From Chloroflexota bacterium (lineage in GTDB: Bacteria > Chloroflexota > Anaerolineae > Anaerolineales > Villigracilaceae): a stretch of 64,000 bases of DNA. Positions within the stretch are counted from its first letter, which is position 1, and each line of letters begins with the position of its first letter. Under the pieces are notes generated by a model, which was given only the letters and a program-made list of their open reading frames with translations, did not search any database and was not told the origin of the DNA. The stretch covers positions 434,001-498,000 of the forward strand of contig JAIOOU010000017.1 in NCBI GenBank assembly GCA_021414245.1, in the 5' to 3' direction. The translations under genes were made by a program, and so were the position numbers. Below, in pieces: positions 1-7,369 of the stretch.

Positions 1-195
1 GAAGCCTACAAGATCGTTTCCAACAAGGAATTCAGACAGGGCGCGAATGTCGGCAAATATACCATCTCACAGTTAAGCACCGAAGACGGGATGATCAACG
101 TTGTCGCAAGCTCCCCCTTTGATGAGGTCGAGCACGACCAGATCCTGAGTTTTTTGAAATCCACCTATTCCCTCCTGCAACGAAAGGCCGCCTAA
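1..195 (+). CDS. C-terminal end of an unidentified protein
   Basis: The reading frame is open from the first base and stops with TAA at 193-195, giving the last 64 residues of a protein whose start lies outside the window. The piece is soluble in character, with no membrane segment, and ends in a helix-like stretch rich in Leu, Ser and Lys. I do not recognise a family. Its stop lies one base before the ATG of the propeller/zinc-ribbon gene, so the two are very probably co-transcribed and perhaps translationally coupled. The missing N-terminal part would be needed for any functional call. Confidence 0.75.
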   Translation, partial: EAYKIVSNKEFRQGANVGKYTISQLSTEDGMINVVASSPFDEVEHDQILSFLKSTYSLLQRKAA

Positions 196-196
196 C

Positions 197-1756
197 ATGA
201 GCAGAAAAATCATTCCCTTTATTGTCGCCTTTGTACTCGCCTGTCTTGTCATGATCGTGGCCGGCGTGTTCTCCTTCAGTGGTGCAGTAAGCGCCGAAAA
301 ATTCGGCAGCACCGTCACCTGGACACAGCCCTACAATACCGCCGAAAGCATGAAGGTTTTGGATTTCACGGGTGATGGCCTGGACGAACTCTTCATTCAA
401 AATACCAGTGATGTCAGTGTATACGATGGCAGTGGAAGCCGCATATGGAATTTTCCATACTCGTCGCCAAAAACGACCTTGGGCGATCTGAACGGCGATA
501 ATGTCGAGGACATCATTGTCTATTATGTGGGCACAGGCATGTCTGTGGATACAATCATCAATGGACAACAGGCCAGGCTGGCTGAGACACTTGACATCGG
601 ATTTCCCTCACGCGTGGCCCTCATCCGCTTCTCTTCCGGACCCGAGATCGTGCTCGGCGACAACAGCGGCGGACTCCTGACTTTGGATTTGAACGGCCAA
701 CCTGTCTGGAACGGCGACGCTGGAAACGAGGAAGTACGCGGCATGGATGATGCAAAGATTGGCGGTCAAACCTATCTTGCCACGGCCAGTCATGATGGAA
801 CGGTAACGGTCTTCGACGCTCAAGGCCAGACGGTCTGGAAAACCAGCCAGGAACAGCTGCGCCGCATGCGCGCCTTCGACCTGAACGCGGACGGGAACAG
901 TGAGATCATCACCGGCGGCGAATACGGCGCCTTTAATATTTACAGCGCCGTGGATGGAAGCGTGCTGTTCAGCAAATCGCTGGGACAAGCCATCAGTGAA
1001 GTGCGCGAAGTGGAATTGAACGGCGACCCCTCCTCCCGGGAGATCATCGTCGGCGGAAAGGATGGCGGTGTATGGGCCTTTTCTTTCAACGGCACGACCG
1101 CAGCACAAATGTGGACGGGGTCGCTATCTGACAAGGTTACCGAAATTTCGGGCATTGATGTCAACGAAGACGGGAAGGAAGAGGCTGTACTCGGGGATGA
1201 TTCCGGCAATGTGGCCGTTTTCACCGAAACGGGTTCGCGCAACAACCTGCCAAAGCACACCTCCGGAATTACCCGCATCGATGTGGGTAAACTTGGCGGC
1301 GACCGTCAGGTTGTGATCGCGGATTACAATGAAGTACAGGTCAACACCGTCAACTTCAACTCCATTCCCGGGTTCCAGTACACGCCCCTGATCGTTGGCT
1401 TGATCGTTTCGGCCATCATGATGATCATCGCCGCCATCCTGGCATCCATTCCACCCAAACCGGAAATGAAGATCGCCTTCCAGGATAACAGCAAGGAATC
1501 ACTGGAGGCCCAGCGGCGCATGCTTAAGGAATCCATTGCCGATGTGGAGCGACTGCGGAAATCCGGCGAGGTCACCGGGGACGCCTATCTGGCCCGTCTG
1601 AAACGCCTGCGCGGCGATCTCGCAGAAAATGAAGCTGCCTACAAGACCGCAGGCTATCCGATCAAGGTGGAGACCTTCCAATGCCCGAACTGCGGAGGCA
1701 CCCTTGAACTGGGCATGGACAAGTGCGAGTATTGTGGACAGGTGATCCTTTCGTAA
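197..1756 (+). CDS. Membrane-anchored FG-GAP/PQQ-like beta-propeller protein with SHOCT-like segment and C-terminal zinc ribbon
   Basis: 519 residues. Residues 1-33 form a signal peptide or first membrane helix. Residues about 35-390 hold repeated Asp-rich blades of FG-GAP/VCBS type (for example LDFTGDGLDELF, FDLNADGNSEIITGG, IDVNEDGKEEAVLGDDSG), expected to fold as a beta-propeller outside the membrane. A strong membrane helix follows at about 396-417, then a charged helical stretch (about 430-485) resembling a SHOCT element, and a zinc ribbon with two Cys pairs (CPNCGG and CEYCGQ) at the very end, placed in the cytoplasm by this topology. An outside sensor or binding propeller joined to an inside zinc module suggests a sensing or scaffold role, but no function is established. 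It starts one base after the upstream stop and ends at a bidirectional terminator. Confidence 0.85.
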   Translation: MSRKIIPFIVAFVLACLVMIVAGVFSFSGAVSAEKFGSTVTWTQPYNTAESMKVLDFTGDGLDELFIQNTSDVSVYDGSGSRIWNFPYSSPKTTLGDLNGDNVEDIIVYYVGTGMSVDTIINGQQARLAETLDIGFPSRVALIRFSSGPEIVLGDNSGGLLTLDLNGQPVWNGDAGNEEVRGMDDAKIGGQTYLATASHDGTVTVFDAQGQTVWKTSQEQLRRMRAFDLNADGNSEIITGGEYGAFNIYSAVDGSVLFSKSLGQAISEVREVELNGDPSSREIIVGGKDGGVWAFSFNGTTAAQMWTGSLSDKVTEISGIDVNEDGKEEAVLGDDSGNVAVFTETGSRNNLPKHTSGITRIDVGKLGGDRQVVIADYNEVQVNTVNFNSIPGFQYTPLIVGLIVSAIMMIIAAILASIPPKPEMKIAFQDNSKESLEAQRRMLKESIADVERLRKSGEVTGDAYLARLKRLRGDLAENEAAYKTAGYPIKVETFQCPNCGGTLELGMDKCEYCGQVILS

Positions 1757-1773
1757 ACCCCAGTTGAAAACAA

Positions 1774-1806
1774 AAAAGAGGCCACTGCTTTGCAGTGGCC
1801 TCTTTT
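1774..1806. terminator. Bidirectional intrinsic terminator
   Basis: A perfect 15-bp stem (1774-1788 with 1792-1806) closes a TTT loop. It has an A-run on the left and a T-run on the right, so it can stop transcription from both sides. It sits between the convergent propeller gene and the lipoprotein gene. Confidence 0.9.
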
Positions 1807-1817
1807 AGATAACCCGG

Positions 1818-2228
1818 CTATTGGATCGAGAATTGCTGCTCGCCGACCTTCGCACCGGCAAGGTAAATTTCAACCTTGTATTGGGCTGCCGGGAAGCCGC
1901 CCTGTGTGCTTTCAATCTGGGCATAGATTGTCGGCTCACCATTGTAGGTGTAATCCGTGGTCAGGAAGGCTTCGTTCGGATCCTGTCCATCCACATTGAG
2001 GGCAAACCACCTGACCTGGAATTGAGATCCGTTGTCAACCTGGTTTACATCAAAAAAGACATAGATCACATCCGTGGGCGCAAACGTGGAAGTCTTGTTC
2101 TTCCCTTCCGCATCATTCGCCATGTAAATATTGGAAACGCCCGCAGGGGCGGTTGAGCCGCACGCCAGGGTCGAGACAAACAGGGCGATTGCAGCTAACA
2201 AGATGGAAAACTTTTTGAAATTCATCAC
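1818..2228 (-). CDS. Small predicted lipoprotein of unknown function
   Basis: 136 residues. The N-terminus is a lipoprotein signal with lipobox STLAC (lipidated Cys at residue 23). The mature part of about 110 residues is rich in beta-strand-forming residues and has no membrane segment, so it should be a small beta domain tethered to the outer face of the membrane. A ribosome site (AAGGAG) lies about 8 bases before the start. I do not recognise a family; the pattern (a DVIYVFFDV strand, an F-V-RWFALNVDG strand, an A-YKVEIYLAG strand near the end) suggests an immunoglobulin-like fold, but that is inference. It is monocistronic between a terminator and the convergent end of the alaX intergenic region. 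Confidence 0.8.
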   Translation of the reverse strand: MMNFKKFSILLAAIALFVSTLACGSTAPAGVSNIYMANDAEGKNKTSTFAPTDVIYVFFDVNQVDNGSQFQVRWFALNVDGQDPNEAFLTTDYTYNGEPTIYAQIESTQGGFPAAQYKVEIYLAGAKVGEQQFSIQ

Positions 2229-2315
2229 ACATTCTCCTTTGGTTTTTTTGAGGATCCACCCCTCAAATTTTCTGCATTATACAGCAGAGACGAAAAAACA
2301 CAAACTCCATTCCGC

Positions 2316-3035
2316 CTATTCGATCTCGAGATAAATTCGCTTATTGATTGCGCCCTTGCTCTTGTAATCAACCACTTTCACCTGCCCCACCTCGGCAGTG
2401 TTGGCGACATGCGTTCCGCCGTCGGCCTGCAAATCCAGGCCAACGATCTCCACAGTGCGAACCTCGAGAATGCCCGCCGGCAGAAGATTGATCTTTGTGC
2501 GGATCAGGTCCGGGATCTGGAAGGCTTGCTCCCTGGGCAGGATCTTCACCCGAATTTCGCGTCCCTGCCGGACCTCATGGTTGACCGCCGCTTCGATGTC
2601 GCGGACCAACTCTGCGCGCATGGTCTCAAACTCAAAATCCATGCGTCCCTTCAAAGGGTCCATGTCCCCGCCAGTGACCTTCGCACCATAATCCCGAAAC
2701 ACCGTGCCACACAGAATGTGCATGGCTGTATGGGTGCGCATCAACTGGTGCCGCCGGACCCAGTCCAGGGTCCCGAAAGATGCGGCGTTGATCGCGGGCA
2801 GCGCAGAGGATCCACCTAGAAAATGGAGAACTTCTTCGCCCACTTTTTTGACCTTTTCCACAGGATATTGCACGCCATCGGCTTCCAGGAAGCCAAAGTC
2901 ACAGGGCTGGCCTCCGCCTCCGGGGTAAAAAGCAGACTGGTCAAGAACAACCACGCGAGTCGAGGCATCCACCGAAATGATTTTCGCCTGAAATTCTTTA
3001 AGGTAGGAATCCGTTTGATAGAGGAGCCGGGTCAT
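2316..3035 (-). CDS. alaX: Alanyl-tRNA editing protein AlaX
   Basis: 239 residues from the preferred start. The protein hydrolyses mischarged Ser- or Gly-tRNA(Ala) in trans and is homologous to the editing domain of alanyl-tRNA synthetase. It carries the glycine-rich motif FYPGGGGQP, typical of AlaX forms with an extra N-terminal domain, and the HxxxH zinc motif (HTAMH). The second zinc motif, normally CxxxH, reads DGGTH here, so Asp replaces Cys. The frame extends 12 codons upstream, but the first AlaX-like residues begin at the ATG at 3035. A TATAAT box ends only six bases before that ATG, arguing for a leaderless transcript and against the longer start. No Shine-Dalgarno sequence is visible. 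Confidence 0.9.
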   Translation of the reverse strand: MTRLLYQTDSYLKEFQAKIISVDASTRVVVLDQSAFYPGGGGQPCDFGFLEADGVQYPVEKVKKVGEEVLHFLGGSSALPAINAASFGTLDWVRRHQLMRTHTAMHILCGTVFRDYGAKVTGGDMDPLKGRMDFEFETMRAELVRDIEAAVNHEVRQGREIRVKILPREQAFQIPDLIRTKINLLPAGILEVRTVEIVGLDLQADGGTHVANTAEVGQVKVVDYKSKGAINKRIYLEIE

Positions 3036-3041
3036 GTGCAA

Positions 3042-3047
3042 ATTATA
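3042..3047 (-). promoter_or_regulatory. -10 box of a probable leaderless alaX promoter
   Basis: A perfect TATAAT on the minus strand is followed by six bases and then the ATG of alaX. A normal start site would fall at or next to the A of the ATG. No good -35 box is visible at 16-18 bases. Confidence 0.5.
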
Positions 3048-3094
3048 GCCGATGACAAACAAGATTAACATTAGATTAGAACTTAATTACCCGC

Positions 3095-3124
3095 TTGACT
3101 TTGCGAGTCCAGATATTGTATAGT
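3095..3124 (+). promoter_or_regulatory. Promoter of the ABC exporter cassette
   Basis: TTGACT (3095-3100) and TATAGT (3119-3124) are separated by 18 bases, a good match to a sigma-70-type promoter. It reads toward the ATPase gene at 3217 and leaves a leader of about 85 bases. Confidence 0.6.
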
Positions 3125-3216
3125 AATCAACGGTATCAGGAATTGGCACCGCCCACGGGCTGTGTCTTTTGTTTGTAAACGCACGAATTTATCAAATCAA
3201 TTTGCAAGGAGAGGCA

Positions 3217-4143
3217 ATGATCAAAGTAAGTGGTCTTACAAAGGACTACGGCGCACGCCGCGCCATTCATAACCTGAATTTCGATGCTCAACAGGGTGAA
3301 ATTGTGGGTTTTCTTGGCCCGAATGGTGCGGGAAAAACCACGACCATGCGCATTCTGACCGGCTACATGCCCCCCACCGATGGTGAGGTGATCGTGGCGG
3401 GTTATGATGTGGTGGAGGAATCTCTTGAGGTGCGCAAACGCGTTGGCTACCTGCCCGAGACCGTCCCGCTCTACACGGAAATGGCCGTTTTTGACTATTT
3501 GAAATTTATGGGCGAACTGAGAAAAATCCCGAATGTGGATGACCGTGTCGACGAAGTATTGGACATGGTCGGGTTGGGCGATCGCGCAAATGGATTTATC
3601 GGCAATTTATCGAAAGGGATGCGCCAGAGAGTGGGGCTGGCCCAGGCCTTGCTGCACCGACCCGAGGTCCTGATCCTGGATGAACCCACCATTGGCCTTG
3701 ATCCGGGACAGGTTGTGGAGGTGCGCAAGCTGATCCGGGAAATTGGCAGGGATCGAACCGTTCTTCTTTCCACCCATTTATTGAATGAAGCCCAGAATAT
3801 CTGTGACCGGGTCTTGATCATTAACAAAGGCAAGATCGTAACCGAGGACACCACCGAGAACCTGCAGGCGCGTTTAATCGGCGCGGAGCGGGTCATCCTT
3901 CGCGTGCGCGGTGAAGCCGACGAACTCGCCAAGACCGTCAAACAGGTCAAGGGCGTGCAGAGCGTGGTGACAAAGGAAGATGGCTCGGTGGAATTCGAGT
4001 TTTCCTCCGGCAAGGATGTCCGTCCCGAGGTCGCCAAACAGGTGATCAAATCGGGCTACGACCTGCTTGAACTACGTCCGCTGGGCATGAGTCTGGAGGA
4101 GATCTTCCTCGAACTGACTGGCACAGACTCCAAAAAGAATTAA
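3217..4143 (+). CDS. ABC-2 type transporter ATP-binding protein
   Basis: 308 residues. It is the ATP-hydrolysing subunit of an ABC-2 exporter on the cytoplasmic face. Walker A is GPNGAGKTT (residues 34-42), the signature is LSKGMRQR, and Walker B is VLILDEPT, followed by a switch His in LSTHLL. A C-terminal extension of about 90 residues follows, as in GldA/CcmA-like ATPases. The start at 3217 is chosen because AAGGAG lies 5-10 bases upstream; the frame is open 16 codons further but without a ribosome site. It is followed after 11 bases by the permease, a GldG-like protein and a DUF4340 protein, the order seen in GldA-GldF-GldG-like cassettes of many non-gliding bacteria. The substrate is unknown. 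Confidence 0.92.
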   Translation: MIKVSGLTKDYGARRAIHNLNFDAQQGEIVGFLGPNGAGKTTTMRILTGYMPPTDGEVIVAGYDVVEESLEVRKRVGYLPETVPLYTEMAVFDYLKFMGELRKIPNVDDRVDEVLDMVGLGDRANGFIGNLSKGMRQRVGLAQALLHRPEVLILDEPTIGLDPGQVVEVRKLIREIGRDRTVLLSTHLLNEAQNICDRVLIINKGKIVTEDTTENLQARLIGAERVILRVRGEADELAKTVKQVKGVQSVVTKEDGSVEFEFSSGKDVRPEVAKQVIKSGYDLLELRPLGMSLEEIFLELTGTDSKKN

Positions 4144-4154
4144 AGAGGAAATCC

Positions 4155-4898
4155 ATGAGAAACATTTGGACAATCGCACAACGCGAGTACGACAACTACT
4201 TTAATAGCCCCGTGGCTTACGTGGTGGCCCTGGCCATCCTGCTGCCGATCGGGATCATCTTTTCCATCATCATGTTCGTTTCCTCCCAGCAATCCGCCTT
4301 TGGCGGCGGGGCCCCCACCCCGGATCAATTGACCTATTGGTTTGTGATCCTGCTGCTCTTCTTCAGTCCGGCCGTAACGATGCGCCTGCTATCAGATGAA
4401 TCCCGCATGGGAACCATTGAACTCCTGCTGACCGCTCCCATCCGGGATTTTGAGCTGGTCGCCGGAAAATGGCTGGGGGCTTTCCTGTTCATTTTCACAC
4501 TGATCGCTGCAACCCTGATATTCCCGATCATCATGAATAATTTCATCACACCTGGCATCGATCTGAAGATGCTGCTATCCTCCTATCTGGGTGTCATCCT
4601 GATCAGTTCCGCGCTGCTTTCGCTGGGAGTGGGCATTTCAGCCATCTTCAGCAACCAATTCGCAGCCTTCTTTGTGACCTTTGCCCTGTTCTTCTTCCTC
4701 TGGATCCTGGTGGGAGCGCCGGCAAGTTTCCTCCAGCAGGGCGGGGATGTATTCAAATATTTGAGCCTCGGCACACATTTCTTTGATTCGATGAATCGAG
4801 GCACGATCAATATCGGCGATATTGTTTATTTTCTTAGTCTGACTGCGTTGGGCCTGTTCGTCGGGACCACCGCGATTGAAATTCGGAGATGGCGCTAA
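4155..4898 (+). CDS. ABC-2 type permease (GldF-like)
   Basis: 247 residues with six predicted membrane helices: one near residue 20-45, one at about 60-75, and four from about 100 to the end. The short cytoplasmic N-terminus (IAQREYDNYFNSP) is typical of ABC-2 permeases next to GldG proteins. It should pair with the ATPase just upstream to form the exporter core. Its start has AGAGGAAA 6-9 bases before it. The TAA stop shares one base with the ATG of the next gene (TAATG), so the two are translationally coupled. Confidence 0.9.
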   Translation: MRNIWTIAQREYDNYFNSPVAYVVALAILLPIGIIFSIIMFVSSQQSAFGGGAPTPDQLTYWFVILLLFFSPAVTMRLLSDESRMGTIELLLTAPIRDFELVAGKWLGAFLFIFTLIAATLIFPIIMNNFITPGIDLKMLLSSYLGVILISSALLSLGVGISAIFSNQFAAFFVTFALFFFLWILVGAPASFLQQGGDVFKYLSLGTHFFDSMNRGTINIGDIVYFLSLTALGLFVGTTAIEIRRWR

Positions 4899-6505
4899 TG
4901 GCTGGAAAAAAGAAATCCCCCTCGGCGAAGTACGCCGTAATTGGCCTTATCCTTGCTTTGATCGCCTGTATCTCAACGGGTTTGATCGGGGCGGCCAAGG
5001 GCATGCTCGCCATGCAAATGTTCACGCTCGATAAAACAGACGGCCTTAACCAGGCTTTCATCATCAGCATTGCCCTGCTTGTTATTGGCCTGGCGGCATA
5101 TGCCATCATGGCACCGGATACCGTCCGCCGCTTCCTCACCGGACGCCAGGCAAGGTACGGTTCCAATTCACTGATCATCACTCTGGCATTCGTTGGCATC
5201 ATTATCGTGATCAACATGCTGGCATACCAGAATCCAAATATTCTGGGCGCACCCTGGGATCTTACCCAGGACAAGACCAATACGCTGGCACCTGAGACTT
5301 TGCAGGCCCTTGCGACTCTTCCCGGCAAGGTGACCGCTACAGCCTTCTATACAACCAGCCTGAGCACATCCAGTGCGGATGAACTGCTGCTGAATTTTAA
5401 AAATAACAGCAAGGGCAAGTTCGACTACACATTTGTAAACCCGGATCAGGATCCGCTGGCCGCCCGAGAAGCAGGCATTACCGGCGATGGCAAGATCCTG
5501 TTGAAAATGGGCGAATCCAAGGAGGTAGCCTCCTCCGCAAGTGAAAGCGAGCTTACCAAGGCTCTCATCCGCTTGATTAGTCCGGAGGCACGTGTCGTCT
5601 ACTTCCTTGAGGGACATGGCGAACCTTCGCTGGATTCCAGCAACCAATTAAGTTTCTCGATCGCCAAATCCACGCTGGAATCAAAGAATTACACCGTTAA
5701 ATCCCTTAATCTATTTTCCACAAACGCCATCCCTGACGACGCTTTGGCCATCATTATCGGCGGTCCGCTCAAGCCACTCGCGACAACCGAGGTAGCCCTT
5801 CTAAAGAAATATGTGGATGCCGGAGGGTCGTTGGTGGTCATGGAAGATCCGATCCAGGTTACGGAATTCGGAAATACCTTTGATCCGCTTGCGGCATATT
5901 TAACGGATGATTGGGGCATCACTTTGAACAAGGATATTGTCATTGATCTTGTAAATACTCAAAACCCCCTGCAGGCAGTATCCTCGCAGATCGCACAGCA
6001 TCCGATCACGCAAAACCTGACCAAGAATTACATCGTCATTCTTCCACAGGCACGCAGCTTGAGCGTTGCCGGTCAAAAGGAAAACGTCACGCAGACACCC
6101 TTCTTGATGACGACCGATCAATCCTGGGGTGAGACCGAGCTGGTAGCCAATGAAACACCTGCCTTCTCGGCCGAGACTGATAATCCGGGTCCTCTCAATC
6201 TGGCGGTTGCCGCAGAAAATTCAGCTTCCAAAGGGCGGGTTGTGGTCTTCGGAAACTCCGTCTTCGCCACGGATCAAGTCTTTGATGCCTATGGAAATGG
6301 CAATATCTTCATTAACTCTGTGGATTGGGCAGCGGAACAGGACAACCTGATCAACATCACGCCCCGTCAACAAACTCCGCGAACCCTAAAACCTATTGCA
6401 AACTGGAAGTTCATTCTACTGATCATTTTTTCCGTGATCATCCTGCCTGGGTCCGTAGTATTTGCCGGCGTTTCCACATGGCTCGCACGCCGCAAGAGAG
6501 GTTAG
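4898..6505 (+). CDS. GldG-like ABC transporter auxiliary protein
   Basis: 535 residues. Three membrane helices lie in the first 110 residues, then a large extracytoplasmic domain of about 370 residues with the ABC_transp_aux/GldG pattern (thiamine-binding-like region followed by a segment containing VVYFLEGHGEPSL), and a last membrane helix before a basic tail. Members of this family accompany ABC-2 exporters; in gliding Bacteroidetes GldG is needed for motility, but elsewhere the role is unknown. Two ATGs are possible, at 4889 and 4898. GGAG at 4885-4888 touches the first but sits nine bases before the second, so 4898 is preferred. The gene overlaps the permease stop by one base and precedes the DUF4340 gene by three. 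Confidence 0.88.
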   Translation: MAGKKKSPSAKYAVIGLILALIACISTGLIGAAKGMLAMQMFTLDKTDGLNQAFIISIALLVIGLAAYAIMAPDTVRRFLTGRQARYGSNSLIITLAFVGIIIVINMLAYQNPNILGAPWDLTQDKTNTLAPETLQALATLPGKVTATAFYTTSLSTSSADELLLNFKNNSKGKFDYTFVNPDQDPLAAREAGITGDGKILLKMGESKEVASSASESELTKALIRLISPEARVVYFLEGHGEPSLDSSNQLSFSIAKSTLESKNYTVKSLNLFSTNAIPDDALAIIIGGPLKPLATTEVALLKKYVDAGGSLVVMEDPIQVTEFGNTFDPLAAYLTDDWGITLNKDIVIDLVNTQNPLQAVSSQIAQHPITQNLTKNYIVILPQARSLSVAGQKENVTQTPFLMTTDQSWGETELVANETPAFSAETDNPGPLNLAVAAENSASKGRVVVFGNSVFATDQVFDAYGNGNIFINSVDWAAEQDNLINITPRQQTPRTLKPIANWKFILLIIFSVIILPGSVVFAGVSTWLARRKRG

Positions 6506-6508
6506 AAA

Positions 6509-7210
6509 ATGGCCCGCAAAGCAACAATAAACAGCAAGTCAAAGACCTCAGCGCGAAAGCAAAGACCGGCAATCCAAAAGGAACCGGTCACACCCAAACG
6601 CCAGAAGCCAGTGATCAGCGTTGGCACCTTGTTTACACTGGTCTTGTTCGCAGGACTGCTGACCCTGGCTGTCTATCTGAACAAGAATAAGGAAGCTACG
6701 GCCCTGGCAACCCCCACGGGACAACAATTGTCCTTCGTTTTTGCGGAGGATGAAGGTTCTCCGACCAGCATCGAAATTAAATCCGCTTCCGGCACGGAAG
6801 TTAAACTGGTGCGCAATGCTCAAAATACCTGGGCATTGGAGCTGCCCCAGCCAGCTGAGGCGGATCAGGGATTGGCAGAGGCGGCGGCCACCCAAATTAC
6901 CTCTCTGCCCGTGCTGGATGAAGTCGATGCCGACCCCAGCATCTTCGGGTTTGACGCTCCGGGATATGTCGTGACAGTTGAGTTTACCGGCGGCAAGAAA
7001 CATATTCTCGAAATTGGGGATACCACACCCTCCAACAGCGGTTATTACGTCCGCGTGGACAGCAACAAAATGACGGTCGTAAGCACAAGCAGCATCGACT
7101 CGCTATTGAAAATTGTCGCATCACCGCCTTATTTAAACACACCCACCCCCACCACCCTGCCGGCAAGCGGGGCACCCGCTCCCGAAGTGACCGTAACCTC
7201 CGTGCCTTAA
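6509..7210 (+). CDS. DUF4340-domain membrane protein
   Basis: 233 residues. A basic, Lys/Arg-rich cytoplasmic N-terminus of about 35 residues is followed by one membrane helix (about 38-58), then an extracytoplasmic domain with DUF4340 features: a repeated pattern of short beta strands and turns, including a motif DPSIFGFDAPGYVV of the type seen in this family. It ends in a Thr/Pro-rich tail. DUF4340 proteins are regular partners of GldG-like proteins in ABC cassettes, which supports a joint complex. The gene is the last of the operon and is followed by a hairpin. Confidence 0.85.
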   Translation: MARKATINSKSKTSARKQRPAIQKEPVTPKRQKPVISVGTLFTLVLFAGLLTLAVYLNKNKEATALATPTGQQLSFVFAEDEGSPTSIEIKSASGTEVKLVRNAQNTWALELPQPAEADQGLAEAAATQITSLPVLDEVDADPSIFGFDAPGYVVTVEFTGGKKHILEIGDTTPSNSGYYVRVDSNKMTVVSTSSIDSLLKIVASPPYLNTPTPTTLPASGAPAPEVTVTSVP

Positions 7211-7219
7211 CGGGTTAAT

Positions 7220-7260
7220 GTATTACGGTTGTCTGAGCAGCCTTCAGGCAGCCGTAATAC
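7220..7260 (+). terminator. Long hairpin after the ABC exporter operon
   Basis: A 17-bp imperfect stem (7220-7236 with 7244-7260, including wobble pairs) closes a seven-base loop. No T-run follows, so it may stabilise the mRNA 3' end or act with Rho rather than terminate intrinsically. Confidence 0.5.
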
Positions 7261-7295
7261 GGGCGCTTTGCAAAGCATCTGGAAAGTGAGGGGTA

Positions 7296-7324
7296 TTGCT
7301 TTTCGCATTAAAAAAGTGTATTCT
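7296..7324 (+). promoter_or_regulatory. Promoter of the sigma factor gene
   Basis: TTGCTT (7296-7301) and TATTCT (7319-7324) are 17 bases apart. They predict a leader of about 40 bases before the ATG at 7370. Confidence 0.6.
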
Positions 7325-7369
7325 AATTCTGGTCTTGGCCAATAAAAAATTTGAAAGTTGGAATTGCGA

